Shown here piece after piece: positions 50,508 through 60,475 of a DNA stretch of 64,000 nt (its first letter is position 1; each line of letters begins with the position of its first letter). The stretch is taken from the NCBI GenBank assembly GCA_963788055.1, contig CAWBFA010000001.1:186001-250000 (forward strand), written 5' to 3'. Under the pieces are notes generated by a model. It was not told where the DNA came from. It worked only from the letters and a program-made list of their open reading frames with translations, and made no database searches. The position numbers and the translations under genes are program-made. Source of the DNA: JACCTU01 sp963788055. GTDB lineage: Bacteria > Actinomycetota > Thermoleophilia > Gaiellales > Gaiellaceae.

Positions 50508-52516
50508 CGCGCGCCTCGTCGTCGGTTCTGGACCCCGCGATCCTGCGCCGCGCCTCGGTCGACAGCGTCCGCAAGCTCGACCCGCGCCGAATGGTGCGGA
50601 ATCCGGTGATGTTCATCGTCGAGATCGGGAGCGCCGTCGTGACCGGGGTCGCGATCGCCGACCCCAGCGTCTTCGCCTGGCTGATCGCGGTCTGGCTCTG
50701 GTTCACGGTCGTCTTCGCGAACTTCGCGGAGGCGGTCGCGGAAGGTCGGGGCAAGGCGCAGGCCGAGGCGCTCAGGAAGACGCGCGCCGAGACCGTGGCG
50801 CACCGCCGCGGGCCGGACGCGACGCTCGAGGACGTCCCGTCGAGCGCGCTGGCCGAGGGCGACGTCGTCGTCGTCTCGGCAGGCGAGCTGATCCCCGCCG
50901 ACGGCGAGGTGATCGAGGGGATCGCCAGCGTCGACGAGTCCGCGATCACCGGCGAGTCCGCGCCCGTGATCCGCGAATCCGGCGGCGATCGCTCGGCGGT
51001 GACCGGCGGCACCCGCGTGCTCTCGGACGAGATCGTCGTGCGCGTGACGCAGCGGCCGGGCGAAAGCTTCCTCGACCGGATGATCGCCCTCGTGGAGGGC
51101 TCCGCGCGCCAGAAGACACCGAACGAGATCGCCCTCAACATCCTCCTCGTCGGACTAACGGCGATCTTCCTGCTCGCCGTCGCGACGCTGCAGCCGTTCG
51201 CCATCTACTCGGGCGACCGGCAGGACACGATCGTGCTCGTCGCACTGCTCGTCTGCCTGATCCCGACGACGATCGGCGCGCTGCTCTCGGCGATCGGGAT
51301 CGCCGGCATGGACCGGCTCGTGCGCCGCAACGTCCTCGCCCTCTCAGGGCGCGCCGTCGAGGCCGCCGGCGACTGCTCGACGCTGCTGCTCGACAAGACG
51401 GGCACGATCACGCTCGGCAATCGCCAGGCGACCGAGTTCCTGCCGCTCCCTGGAGTGAGCAAGACGAAGCTCGCCGACGCCGCCCAGCTCGCGAGCCTGT
51501 CCGACGAGACGCCGGAAGGCCGTTCGATCGTCGTGCTCGCCAAGGAGGAGTTCGGGCTGCGCGAGCGTGACCTCGCCGGCGCAACGCTCATCCCCTTCAC
51601 CGCGCAGACCCGGATGAGCGGAGTCGAGCTGGACGGCCGCTCGATCCGCAAGGGTGCGGGCGACGCGGTCCGGCGCTGGGTCGCCGACCAGGGCGGTGCG
51701 ACGAGCGCGGAGCTCGACGAGCTGATCGAGCGGATCGCACGCGAGGGTGGCACACCGCTCGCCGTGGCCGAGAACGGGCGCGCGCTCGGCGTCGTGCACC
51801 TCAAGGACGTGGTCAAAGCGGGTATCCGCGAGCGGTTCGACGAGCTGCGCGCGATGGGAATCCGCACCGTGATGATCACCGGCGACAACCCGCTCACCGC
51901 ACGGGTGATCGCCGAAGAGGCCGGCGTGGACGACTTCCTCGCCGAGGCGACTCCCGAAGACAAGATGGCGCTGATCCGGCGAGAGCAGGCGGGCGGGAAC
52001 CTGGTCGCGATGACCGGCGACGGAACGAACGACGCGCCGGCTCTCGCCCAGGCCGACGTCGGCGTGGCCATGAACACCGGGACGCAGGCGGCACGCGAGG
52101 CCGGGAACATGGTCGACCTCGACTCGAACCCGACGAAGCTGATCGAGATCGTCGAGATCGGCAAGCAGCTCCTGATCACACGGGGCTCGCTGACCACGTT
52201 CTCGATCGCGAACGACGTCGCCAAATACTTCGCGATCATCCCCGCGATGTTCGCCGGCACCTTCCCGGTGCTGGACGACATCAACGTGATGCGCCTCGAC
52301 AGCCCCGAGTCGGCCATCCTGAGCGCCGTCGTCTTCAACGCGCTCGTGATCGTGGCGCTGATCCCCCTCGCGCTGCGCGGCGTCCGCTTCCGGGCGGCCT
52401 CCGCGGCCGCCGTGTTGCGCCGCAACCTCCTCATCTACGGCCTCGGCGGGCTCGTCGTGCCGTTCGCCGGGATCAAGCTGATCGACCTCGTCGTCGGCGG
52501 GCTCGGGATCGTCTGA
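50504..52516 (+). CDS. kdpB: Potassium-transporting ATPase ATP-binding subunit KdpB
   Basis: 670 residues, P-type ATPase. SVDESAITGESAPVIRES (actuator TGES), STLLLDKTGTITLGNRQATE (phosphorylation Asp in DKTGT), MITGDNPLTARVIAEEAGV, MTGDGTNDAPALAQADVGVA (hinge). Intact. It hydrolyses ATP to drive K+ import with KdpA and KdpC. Coupled by GTGA to kdpA and by one base to kdpC. Confidence 0.98.
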   Translation: MTRASSSVLDPAILRRASVDSVRKLDPRRMVRNPVMFIVEIGSAVVTGVAIADPSVFAWLIAVWLWFTVVFANFAEAVAEGRGKAQAEALRKTRAETVAHRRGPDATLEDVPSSALAEGDVVVVSAGELIPADGEVIEGIASVDESAITGESAPVIRESGGDRSAVTGGTRVLSDEIVVRVTQRPGESFLDRMIALVEGSARQKTPNEIALNILLVGLTAIFLLAVATLQPFAIYSGDRQDTIVLVALLVCLIPTTIGALLSAIGIAGMDRLVRRNVLALSGRAVEAAGDCSTLLLDKTGTITLGNRQATEFLPLPGVSKTKLADAAQLASLSDETPEGRSIVVLAKEEFGLRERDLAGATLIPFTAQTRMSGVELDGRSIRKGAGDAVRRWVADQGGATSAELDELIERIAREGGTPLAVAENGRALGVVHLKDVVKAGIRERFDELRAMGIRTVMITGDNPLTARVIAEEAGVDDFLAEATPEDKMALIRREQAGGNLVAMTGDGTNDAPALAQADVGVAMNTGTQAAREAGNMVDLDSNPTKLIEIVEIGKQLLITRGSLTTFSIANDVAKYFAIIPAMFAGTFPVLDDINVMRLDSPESAILSAVVFNALVIVALIPLALRGVRFRAASAAAVLRRNLLIYGLGGLVVPFAGIKLIDLVVGGLGIV

Positions 52517-53076
52517 TGCGCCGCCAGCTCTTCCCTGCCCTCGTGGTCTTCCTCGCGCTGACGCTCGTGACCGGGATCCTCTACCCGCTGGCCGTCACTG
52601 GGGTGACGCAGGTTGCCTTCCCCGGTCGCGCGGACGGATCGCTGATCGAGCAGAACGGCAGCGTGGTCGGCTCGCGATTGATCGGCCAGAACTTCGAAGG
52701 CGAGCGCTACTTCCAGCCACGGCCTTCGGCGGCGGGAGACGGATACGACGCGATGTCGAGCTCCGCTTCCAACCTCGGGCCGACGAACCCGGTGCTGCTC
52801 GACGCGGTCCGGGAGCGCCGGTCGGCCTACGAGGAGGCGAACGCCGGCAGCGCGCCGGTGGACGCCGTCACGGCCTCCGGGTCGGGCCTCGACCCACACA
52901 TCTCGCCGGCCAACGCACGCACACAAGCCGCGCGGGTCGCCCGGGCGCGCGGCCTCCAGCTCGCGCAGGTGCTCGAGCTCGTCGACGAGCACACCGCCGG
53001 TCGCTCGCTGGGCTTTCTCGGCGAAGCGGGCGTGAACGTGCTGGAGCTCAACCTCGCGCTCGACGAGCTGGCGTAG
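52516..53076 (+). CDS. kdpC: Potassium-transporting ATPase subunit KdpC
   Basis: 186 residues. One N-terminal membrane helix (LFPALVVFLALTLVTGILYP), then the periplasmic-type domain with GSRLIGQNFEGERYFQPRPS, SSSASNLGPTNPVLLDAV, ASGSGLDPHISPANARTQAA and VNVLELNLALDELA. Stabilises KdpAB. Confidence 0.97.
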   Translation: MRRQLFPALVVFLALTLVTGILYPLAVTGVTQVAFPGRADGSLIEQNGSVVGSRLIGQNFEGERYFQPRPSAAGDGYDAMSSSASNLGPTNPVLLDAVRERRSAYEEANAGSAPVDAVTASGSGLDPHISPANARTQAARVARARGLQLAQVLELVDEHTAGRSLGFLGEAGVNVLELNLALDELA

Positions 53077-53085
53077 CCTCCCGGC

Positions 53086-55580
53086 GTGGCACGCGGCTCG
53101 CTTCGCATCTACCTCGGCGCGGCGCCGGGCGTCGGAAGACCTACGCGATGCTCAACGAGGGCCGCCGCCGTGCCGAACGCGGCGAGGACGTCGTCGTCGG
53201 CGTCTACGAGACCCACGGCCGACGGCCGACGGCCGAACAGGTCGGCGAGCTCGAGGTCGTTCCGCAGCGGCGCGTCCGCTACCGAGATTCTGAGTTCGAG
53301 GAGATGGACGTCGATGCGCTGCTTGCACGCCGGCCTGAGGTGGCGCTCGTCGACGAGCTCGCACACACCAACGTCCCCGGCTCGCGCAACGAGAAGCGCT
53401 GGCAGGACGTCGCGGAGCTTCTCGACGCCGGCATCGACGTCATCTCCACGCTCAACATCCAGCACCTCGAGTCGCTCAACGACGTCGTCGAGCAGATCAC
53501 GGGCGTCAAGCAGCGGGAGACGATCCCCGACGAGGTCGTCCGCCGCGCGGACCAGCTTCAGCTCGTCGACCTCGCGGTCGAGACGATCCGAGCGCGGCTC
53601 GCCCGGGGGGACATCTACCCCCCCGAACGCATCGATGCCGCGCTCGGCAACTACTTCCGCCCGGGAAACCTCGGCGCGCTCCGCGAGCTGGCGTTGCTCT
53701 GGATCGCCGACCGCGTCGACGAGGGCCTCGCCGACTACCGTGCCCGCCACGGGATCGACCAACCGTGGGAGACTCGAGAGCGCGTCCTCGTCGCGCTGAC
53801 CGGCTCCCCCGACGGCGAGCGGCTCGTGCGCCGCGCCGCACGGATGGCCCAGCGCGCGAACGGCGATCTCGTCGCCGTTCACGTCATCCCGCAGGACGGG
53901 CTCGCGGCGGCGCCTGCGGAGCTGCTCGACCAGCAACGCCGTCTCGTCGAGCAACTCGGCGGCTCGTATCGCGAGGTCGTCGGCGCCGACGTCGGCCAAG
54001 CGCTCGTCGAAGCGGCGCGCGAGCTGAACGGGACGCAGATCGTGCTCGGTGCGACGCGAAGGTCGCGTTGGCGCGAACTGACCCAGGGATCGGTGATCAA
54101 CGAGGTGATCCGGGACTCCGGCATCGGTCTCGACGTGCACGTGATCAGCCGCGCGGACGCAGGAGCGGACCCGACCACGCCGGCCCGACCACCACGCAGG
54201 CGCCGACCGCGCACCCTTCCGCGGCGCCGCATCATCGCGGGCTTCGCGCTCGCGGGGGTCGGGCTACCGCTTCTCACCTTGGTGCTCGCCAACCTGCGCG
54301 ACCACTTCGGATTGCCGAGTGTGCTGCTCCTCTTCCTGCTGTTGGTTGTCGCGGTTTCCGCCGTCGGCGGCGTGTGGCCTGCACTTGCCGCAGCCGTGGC
54401 CGGTTTTCTGCTTGCCAACTGGTACTTCACACCGCCGCTCTACACGTTCACGATCAACGAGGGTGAGAACATCCTTGCCCTGTTCGTCTTCGTCGCCGTT
54501 GCCGCACTCGTCAGCGCGTTCGTCGCGCTGGCGGCGAAGCGCGCCGCAGAGGGGACGCGCGCTCGCGCCGAAGCCCAGGCACTCGCACGGCTCGCAGGCT
54601 CGATCTCGGTCGACGCGCTGCTCGAGAGCCTGCGCCGCGCCATGGGCTACGACGCCGTGGGCGTCTTGCATCGCAACGGCGACGAATGGATTCTCGAGGC
54701 CGCGAGCGGACCAGCGCCGACGACACCGTCCGAGGCTGCGGCAACCGTAGAGGTCGATCCGACGCACGTCCTCGTCCTGGCCAGCTCGACAGCGCCGACC
54801 GACGACGACCGGCCGATTCTCGACGCGTACGCCCGCGAGTTCGCGGCATCGCTCCAGCTCGAGGAGCTCCAGGCAGAAGCCTCGACGGCCGGCAGCCTCG
54901 CGGCCGCGAACGAGCTCCGAACGGCGCTCCTCTCCGCCGTCTCGCACGATCTCCGCACGCCGCTCGCCGCGATCAAGGCGTCGGTGACCAGTCTCCTCCA
55001 GCAAGACGTGGACTGGACGAGCGCGGAGCAGGGCGAGTTCCTGGCGACGATCCACGAGGAGACCGACCGCCTCGACGCGCTCGTCGGCAATCTCCTCGAC
55101 ATGAGCCGCCTCCAGACCGGGTCTCTCGAGCTCAATCCGCAGGCGATCAGCCTCGACGAGGTCATCCCGGCCGCGGTCCGCAGCCTCGGTGCCCGCGGCA
55201 CCAACTTCGAGCTCGATGTGTCCGAGGACGTGCCGCCCGTCGTCGCCGACGCCGGGCTGCTCGAGCGCGCGATCGCCAACATCCTCGCGAACGCCGCGGC
55301 GTACTCACCCGAGGGTATGGCACCGCGAGTCGTCGCCGGTGCCGTCGACGGCGGCGTCGACATTCGGATCGTCGATCGCGGCCCCGGTGTCCGGCCCGAC
55401 GAGCGTGACCGGATGTTCCTGCCGTTTCAGCGCCTGGGAGACTCGAACAGCAGCGAAGGCGTCGGACTCGGCCTGGCGGTCGCCAAGGGCTTCATTGAAG
55501 CGATGAACGGTTCGATCGAGATCGAGGACACACCCGGAGGCGGGCTGACCGTCGTCGTCCGTCTCGAGGCGGCGCAATGA
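53086..55580 (+). CDS. kdpD: Osmosensitive K+ channel sensor kinase KdpD, one-base deletion in Walker A
   Basis: GTG 53086 begins the KdpD domain: GSLRIYLGAAPGVG. The sequence then reads GGAAGACC where the family codes GGAAAGACC (V-G-K-T-Y-A-M-L-N-E-G), so one A is missing and the frame shifts. From MLNEGRRRAERGEDVVVGVY on, the long frame is intact: Usp domain (RVLVALTGSPDGERLVRRAA), four TM segments (LLFLLLVVAVSAVGGVW), GAF-like region, HisKA LLSAVSHDLRTPLAAIKASV (His), and ATPase boxes NILANAAAYSPEG and GVGLGLAVAKGFIEAMNGSI. It senses K+ limitation and osmotic stress and phosphorylates KdpE. Confidence 0.95.
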
Positions 55581-56263
55581 CATTGACGAGGATCCTCGTC
55601 GTCGACGACGAGCCACAAATCCTCCGTGCCCTCAACACGAACCTGCGCGCCAGGGGGTACGACGTCGACCTCGCGCCGACCGGCGAGCGCGCGCTCGAGC
55701 TCGCGGCGCGCAAACACCCGGACCTCGTCATCCTCGACCTCGGCCTCCCGGGCATCGACGGGGTCGACGTGATCCGTGGGCTTCGCGGCTGGACGAGCGT
55801 CCCGATCGTCGTCCTCTCCGTCCGCGAGCGCGAGGCGGACAAGGTCGCTGCGCTCGATGCCGGCGCAGACGACTACGTCACCAAGCCGTTCGGCATGGAC
55901 GAGCTCCTCGCCCGCCTTCGCGCGGCGCTCCGACGTGCAGCCCCCGCGGACGAAGAGGCGGTCATCGTCACGCCCGACTTCACCGTCGACCTCAGCGACA
56001 AGCGGGTCACTCGTGACGGCAAGGAGATCCGGCTCACGCCGACCGAGTGGCAGATCGTCGAGGTGCTGGTCCGCAACCCGGGCAAGCTCGTGAGCCAGCG
56101 CCAGCTCCTGCAGGACGTCTGGGGACCGCAGTACGAGCAAGAGACCAACTACCTCCGCGTCTACCTTGCTCAGATCCGGCGCAAGCTCGAACCCGATCCC
56201 GCCCGACCGCGCTACTTCCTCACCGAGCCCCGGATGGGGTATCGCTTCATCGGCGACGAGTGA
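55577..56263 (+). CDS. kdpE: Response regulator KdpE
   Basis: 228 residues, OmpR type. ILVVDDEPQILRALNTNLRA, LVILDLGLPGIDGVDVIRGL (Asp), DAGADDYVTKPFGMDELLAR (Lys) and the winged helix LTPTEWQIVEVLVRNPGKLV, YLRVYLAQIRRKLE. Partner of KdpD. Overlaps kdpD by 4 bases (ATGA). Confidence 0.96.
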   Translation: MTLTRILVVDDEPQILRALNTNLRARGYDVDLAPTGERALELAARKHPDLVILDLGLPGIDGVDVIRGLRGWTSVPIVVLSVREREADKVAALDAGADDYVTKPFGMDELLARLRAALRRAAPADEEAVIVTPDFTVDLSDKRVTRDGKEIRLTPTEWQIVEVLVRNPGKLVSQRQLLQDVWGPQYEQETNYLRVYLAQIRRKLEPDPARPRYFLTEPRMGYRFIGDE

Positions 56264-56276
56264 CGGCGACAGCGCG

Positions 56277-57212
56277 ATGATTCACCTGCGCATCGTCGCC
56301 CCGCCCACGCTGGCTCCGCAGGTGGTCGATGCCCTCGCGTCCAGATCCTCGGTGATCAGCATCGTCCACCTTCCGGGCGTCGCGCGGCGGCCCGACGGCG
56401 ATCTCATCCTCAGCGACGTCGCCCGTGAGGACGCGAGCCTCGTGCTCGCCGACCTACGCGAGCTCGGTGTCGAGCGGGAGGGGACGATCGCCATCGAGGA
56501 GATCGACACGGCGATCTCTCAGGCCGCCCGACGGGCCGAGCAAGCCGCGGTTGGATCGCCTGCCGATGCCGTGGTGTGGGAAGAAGTCGAGAACCGAACC
56601 TCGGAGAGTGCCGAGCTCTCGTTCAGCTTCCTCGCGTTCATGGTCCTCGCGACGCTGATCGCAGGTGCCGGCATCCTGACCGACTCGGTGATCCTGATCA
56701 TCGGCGCGATGGTCGTCGGGCCCGAGTTCGGGCCGCTCGCGGGCTTCTGCGTCGCGGTCGTTCAGCGCCGCCTCGCGCTCGCCCGGCGCTCGCTTGCCGC
56801 GCTCGCGGTCGGCTTTCCGCTCGCCATCGCCGCGACCATCCTCGGAACCCTGCTGCTCCGGGCGTTCGGCCGCGGCCCGGAAGCGCTCGGTGATCATCCC
56901 GCGACGCTCTTCATCTCACACCCCGACATCTTCTCGGCAATCGTGGCGACGCTCGCCGGCGTGGCGGGGATGCTCTCGCTCTCGACGGCGAAGTCGGGTG
57001 CCTTGATCGGCGTGCTGATCTCCGTAACGACGATCCCTGCCGCCGCGAACGTGGGCGTCGCGACCGCGTACGGCGACTGGGACGAGGTAGGTGGAGCGGT
57101 CGCACAGCTGGGTCTCAACCTCGCGTGCATCGTCGTTGCGGGCATCGCCACGCTCGCCCTGCAGCGCCACCTGTACCGGCGCCGCCGCGACGCGGTCGCC
57201 CACGCTACCTGA
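56277..57212 (+). CDS. DUF389 membrane protein
   Basis: 311 residues. A soluble N-terminal ACT-like region (LRIVAPPTLAPQVVDALAS, RSSVISIVHLPGVARRPDGD) then six membrane segments: FSFLAFMVLATLIAGAGILT, SVILIIGAMVVGPEFGPLAG, LAALAVGFPLAIAATILGTL, IFSAIVATLAGVAGMLSLST, GALIGVLISVTTIPAAANVG and ACIVVAGIATLALQRHL. IGAMVVGPEFGPL and VTTIPAAANVGVA are the DUF389 signature. It starts 13 bases after kdpE, so it may be part of the kdp transcript. Function unknown. Confidence 0.9.
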   Translation: MIHLRIVAPPTLAPQVVDALASRSSVISIVHLPGVARRPDGDLILSDVAREDASLVLADLRELGVEREGTIAIEEIDTAISQAARRAEQAAVGSPADAVVWEEVENRTSESAELSFSFLAFMVLATLIAGAGILTDSVILIIGAMVVGPEFGPLAGFCVAVVQRRLALARRSLAALAVGFPLAIAATILGTLLLRAFGRGPEALGDHPATLFISHPDIFSAIVATLAGVAGMLSLSTAKSGALIGVLISVTTIPAAANVGVATAYGDWDEVGGAVAQLGLNLACIVVAGIATLALQRHLYRRRRDAVAHAT

Positions 57213-57221
57213 GTTGGACGA

Positions 57222-57584
57222 TCAGCGGATGCCGGTATCGAGCTCGAACTCGACACGCGCAACCCGGTGGAGCGGGACGAGGACGACTCGCGGCGACAGA
57301 CCCGAGCCGACCGTGCGCGTCGTCGTCCTCACGCCGTACCTTCCGGGCGGCAGAGTGAGCCGGTAGTCGCCGTTTCGACCTGTCCTCGCGCGAGCGACGA
57401 CGCGTCCGGACCGAGAGAACACCAGCACGACGTTGGCCGCGGGCTCGTCGCACGACACGCCGACCCCGCAGACGGGCGTGATCGGTCCGCGCATGACGAT
57501 CCCGCGCAACCCTGAGGGAGTCGTCGCGGGTGTGGCCGGCGCGGCGAGTGCGAGAGTCGTCAGCGAGAGCGCGAGTATCCGCAC
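57222..57584 (-). CDS. Secreted carboxypeptidase-regulatory-like (CarboxypepD_reg) protein
   Basis: 120 residues from GTG 57584. Signal peptide (VRILALSLTTLALAAPATPA) and a single Ig-like/CarboxypepD_reg beta-sandwich: LRGIVMRGPITPVCGVGVSC, VVLVFSRSGRVVARARTGRN, GDYRLTLPPGRYGVRTTTRT. TATCTT precedes the start by six bases. It probably is a surface protein; function unknown. Confidence 0.8.
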   Translation of the reverse strand: MRILALSLTTLALAAPATPATTPSGLRGIVMRGPITPVCGVGVSCDEPAANVVLVFSRSGRVVARARTGRNGDYRLTLPPGRYGVRTTTRTVGSGLSPRVVLVPLHRVARVEFELDTGIR

Positions 57585-57590
57585 GAACTC

Positions 57591-57596
57591 AAGATA
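57591..57596 (-). promoter_or_regulatory. -10 element (TATCTT)
   Basis: Six bases before the GTG at 57584; it supports that start. Confidence 0.5.
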
Positions 57597-57638
57597 GCCC
57601 CCGCTCCGACCTGCCCCGGCCACCGGCAAGATGCGGAA

Positions 57639-58252
57639 ATGGAAGAGAAGCACGATGCTCCACCTGTTGCCGCCTCACACGCACTGGCCGCGAGCGTCGA
57701 CCTGCGCGCGGTCGTGCTCGTGGAAGGGATCAGCGACCAGCGCGCGGTCGAAGCGCTCGCCGAGCGCCGTGGTCGGGATCTCGACGCCGAGGGAGTCTTT
57801 GTCGTGGCGATCGGCGGTGCGCAGTCCATAGGACGCTTCTTGAATCTGTTCGGCCCTCAGGGGCTCGACGTCAGGCTTGCGGGTCTCTGTGACGCCGCAG
57901 AAGAGGGTGAGTTCCGGCGCGGTCTCGAGCGGGCAGGCCTCGGGTCCGACCTGAATCGCATCGACATGGAGCGGCTGGGCTTCTATGCGTGCGTCGCAGA
58001 CCTGGAGGACGAGCTGATCCGCGCTCTCGGTGCCGCCTCCGTGGAACAGGTCGTTGCCGAGCAGGGCGATCTCGGATCCTTCCGCACCCTCCAGAAGCAG
58101 CCTGAGTGGCAAGGACGCACGACCGAGGAGCAGCTTCGGCGCTTCATGGGAAGCGGCGGCAGCCGAAAGATCCGATACGCCCGTTTGCTCGTCGATGCGC
58201 TTGACCTCACGCAGTGCCTCGACCGCTCGAGCTCGTTCTTGCCCACGTCTGA
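57639..58252 (+). CDS. Stand-alone TOPRIM-domain protein (OLD-type), one-base deletion near 58213
   Basis: From ATG 57639: LRAVVLVEGISDQRAVEALA (TOPRIM Glu motif), FVVAIGGAQSIGRFLNLFGP and VRLAGLCDAAEEGEFRRGLE (acidic motif), ending RKIRYARLLVDALDLTQ. The frame then runs into unrelated sequence, while the next frame gives VPRPLELVLAHV and a TGA at 58250-58252. One missing G (CAG[G]TG) explains it; the span is 3n+2. About 204 residues, TOPRIM without the OLD ATPase domain. Possible DNA nuclease or primase-like activity; role unknown. Confidence 0.8.
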
Positions 58253-58373
58253 GCAAACCGCTGACGCCGTGGTCAGCTGCCTAACGCCTCGAGCATCTGA
58301 CCAGGGTGACACTGGCGCGCGTGGAAGACGCCGAGTTCGAGCCGAGCGACGGCACTGCCGCCGAGGTCAGCCA

Positions 58374-59417
58374 CTACGCGACCCCCTTGCCACCCGCGTG
58401 CCACCCGTAGTCGTTCGTAGTCAGCCAGTTGCACAGGCTTCGAAGGACGTTCTCACAGAGCGCGGCGGGCCGACCTGCGAGCTCGAGATCCTCACGCCCC
58501 GCCCAGCCGATCACACCCTGCAAGAGCGGCCGCAGCGCGAGGCCAAACCCGGCTTTCAGCTCGATCGGGCTCGCCCGAGCTCCTCGGGCCCGTAGCTCGT
58601 CCGCGTACGTCGACAAGAGAGCGCCGATCCGCTCCGGCTGCGACGCGTCGACGACGCCCTCGACGAGGAAGCGAGCGAGGTCAACCGCCGGGGGCCCGAT
58701 TGCTGCGTTGCACCAGTCGAGCAATACCGCAGTCCCGTCCGGTCGCCACAGAACGTTGTCGAGGTGGGCGTCGACGTGGATCCACGACGCCGGACCGCGG
58801 GTCAGCTGTTCAACAGCACTCGCGACCTCCTCGGGAAGATCCTGAATTGCAGCAGGAAGACTCCCATTCAGGATCCCCGGGAACCGTTCACGAGCGCGCT
58901 CCAGGCGATCCGTCCAGCGATCTGACTCCATCGAAGCCGGTCGCCAACGAGGCAAGCTCGGAGGAACCAGATCGTCTCGAGCCCTCCAAGATGCTCCGTG
59001 CACACGCGCCAGCGCGCGCACAACCGCTTCGGCTTGCGCGTGCGCGCACCCACGGAGAACGTCGCCCTGTTGGGCGGGGGCGACGTCTTCGAGGACGAGC
59101 ACTCCGCTGCCGGATTTGCTGTCGCTCGCACCGCCGAAGCACTCCGCAATGCAACCGCGCACGAGTTGACCGCAGTGGCTGCGAAAGAGCAGCTCGCGTT
59201 CGATTGGCGCCGAGCTCTCCTGTTTGACGATGAGCGAGACCGATCGACCTCGCGTTTCGGCCACCACACGATGGATTCGCCCGCTCAGGCCGTAGTCAAC
59301 GCCGATCCGGGTCGCGCTGACGACCCGCACTGCACCATCGAACCAATCGGCAGACGTCTCGAGCGTCCTGCTGAGCCATTCCGAGGAGAGGACAGCGTCG
59401 CCAGGCGGGATCGTCAT
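58374..59417 (-). CDS. Aminoglycoside-phosphotransferase-family kinase
   Basis: 347 residues from ATG 59417 (CAGACT six bases upstream). VSLIVKQESSAPIERELLFR (N-lobe Lys), GVLVLEDVAPAQQGDVLRG, SWIHVDAHLDNVLWRPDG (catalytic HxDxxxxN) and AVLLDWCNAAIGPPAVDLAR (DxD-type metal site). Phosphorylates a small molecule; aminoglycoside, choline or similar substrate unknown. Confidence 0.88.
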   Translation of the reverse strand: MTIPPGDAVLSSEWLSRTLETSADWFDGAVRVVSATRIGVDYGLSGRIHRVVAETRGRSVSLIVKQESSAPIERELLFRSHCGQLVRGCIAECFGGASDSKSGSGVLVLEDVAPAQQGDVLRGCAHAQAEAVVRALARVHGASWRARDDLVPPSLPRWRPASMESDRWTDRLERARERFPGILNGSLPAAIQDLPEEVASAVEQLTRGPASWIHVDAHLDNVLWRPDGTAVLLDWCNAAIGPPAVDLARFLVEGVVDASQPERIGALLSTYADELRARGARASPIELKAGFGLALRPLLQGVIGWAGREDLELAGRPAALCENVLRSLCNWLTTNDYGWHAGGKGVA

Positions 59418-59526
59418 GCCGACAGTCTGTCGCGTCGGCCGGGCTCGAACCGACGTCAACACGCCGAGGCTTGGTGGGACCGTGCTCGAGCGCGATTGTC
59501 GCTGGACTTCGCTATCACTCTGGGCG

Positions 59527-60399
59527 ATGAGCCAATACGGAGGCGCTGCAATCGCCTCGGCTGAGGCGCAGGTCGCGGCCCCGCGCGACGATCCCGCGGC
59601 GCGTCTTGCCTTGATCGTGCGGACCTACCATGGGCCGACCGGCCGCGCCCCGCAACACCTGCCGTTCCGACGGGCGGCGTTGTCGTTCATGCGGTGGCAG
59701 GCGCACCGTGGTGTCCTCAATCCGCTCGACGCCTCGCCGCCCGGGAGCGTGTGGTGGCGGGCGGTCAACGAGCGACTGCTACGGGACGGATGCGAAGCCG
59801 TCGCACTCATCGGCGGCCTGGCCGGAGAGCCGTCGTCGCAGCCCGTGCGGCTATGGCTGGAGTTCATCGCGAAACCGACGGGGCGGAACTGGTACCGAGC
59901 TCATAACGCGAGCATCGTGGACGCCTACCTGGAGCACCGCGACCTCGCCGAAGCAGAGAGCCCGCCGGAGCGCTTCTTCATGAACGTCGCTCTGGTCCGC
60001 GTGCTCTACGCGCACGCACTCGTCGGGGCGCCGCGCCTTGCACTGGGACGGTTCGCTCCGCTCGGCCACCTGCTCGGCGACCCCCGCGTCGGTATGGCCG
60101 GTGTATTTCTCTCACTCCGCCGCGTACTGCCAAACCGTTATCCGCTCGCGCTCGACGTGGAGCGCTATATCGGCGATGAGCAGCGTCTTGGCCGGCTGCT
60201 CGACTATGCGGTGATCGTGCCGCGGTTGCAGCGCATCTACGAGTGGTCCGCCGTGGCGCTCGGCGCGCGACGTCTGCTCGAGCTGGTTCGCGACGGCAAC
60301 CCGATCTACGCTTGGCCCTTCGAAGGGCGACACGTTTGGCGCTCCCCGCACATGCCACCAGTCGGGCGTGTTCTCGAACGCGCCACCAGGGCCCGGTGA
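59527..60399 (+). CDS. 290-residue hypothetical protein next to the att site
   Basis: ATG 59527 (TATCAC eight bases upstream): MSQYGGAAIASAEAQVAAPR, then LSFMRWQAHRGVLNPLDASP, KPTGRNWYRAHNASIVDAYL, RFFMNVALVRVLYAHALVGA, FLSLRRVLPNRYPLALDVER and NPIYAWPFEGRHVWRSPH. The composition is helical and Trp/Arg rich. No signal peptide and no family recognised. Its end is 19 bases from the ssrA-islet boundary, so it may belong to flanking or older islet DNA. Confidence 0.6.
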   Translation: MSQYGGAAIASAEAQVAAPRDDPAARLALIVRTYHGPTGRAPQHLPFRRAALSFMRWQAHRGVLNPLDASPPGSVWWRAVNERLLRDGCEAVALIGGLAGEPSSQPVRLWLEFIAKPTGRNWYRAHNASIVDAYLEHRDLAEAESPPERFFMNVALVRVLYAHALVGAPRLALGRFAPLGHLLGDPRVGMAGVFLSLRRVLPNRYPLALDVERYIGDEQRLGRLLDYAVIVPRLQRIYEWSAVALGARRLLELVRDGNPIYAWPFEGRHVWRSPHMPPVGRVLERATRAR

Positions 60400-60417
60400 A
60401 ACCAGGCGATGCATTTT

Positions 60418-60438
60418 GCGGCGGGAATCGAACCCGCG
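60418..60438. other. att-like 21-bp repeat, copy distal to ssrA
   Basis: GCGGCGGGAATCGAACCCGC plus one G; identical to 62966-62986 in the 3' end (T-arm) of ssrA. Confidence 0.82.
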
Positions 60439-60475
60439 CAAGATTTCAATCGCCGTTCCGTCGCACCGGCTGCGG

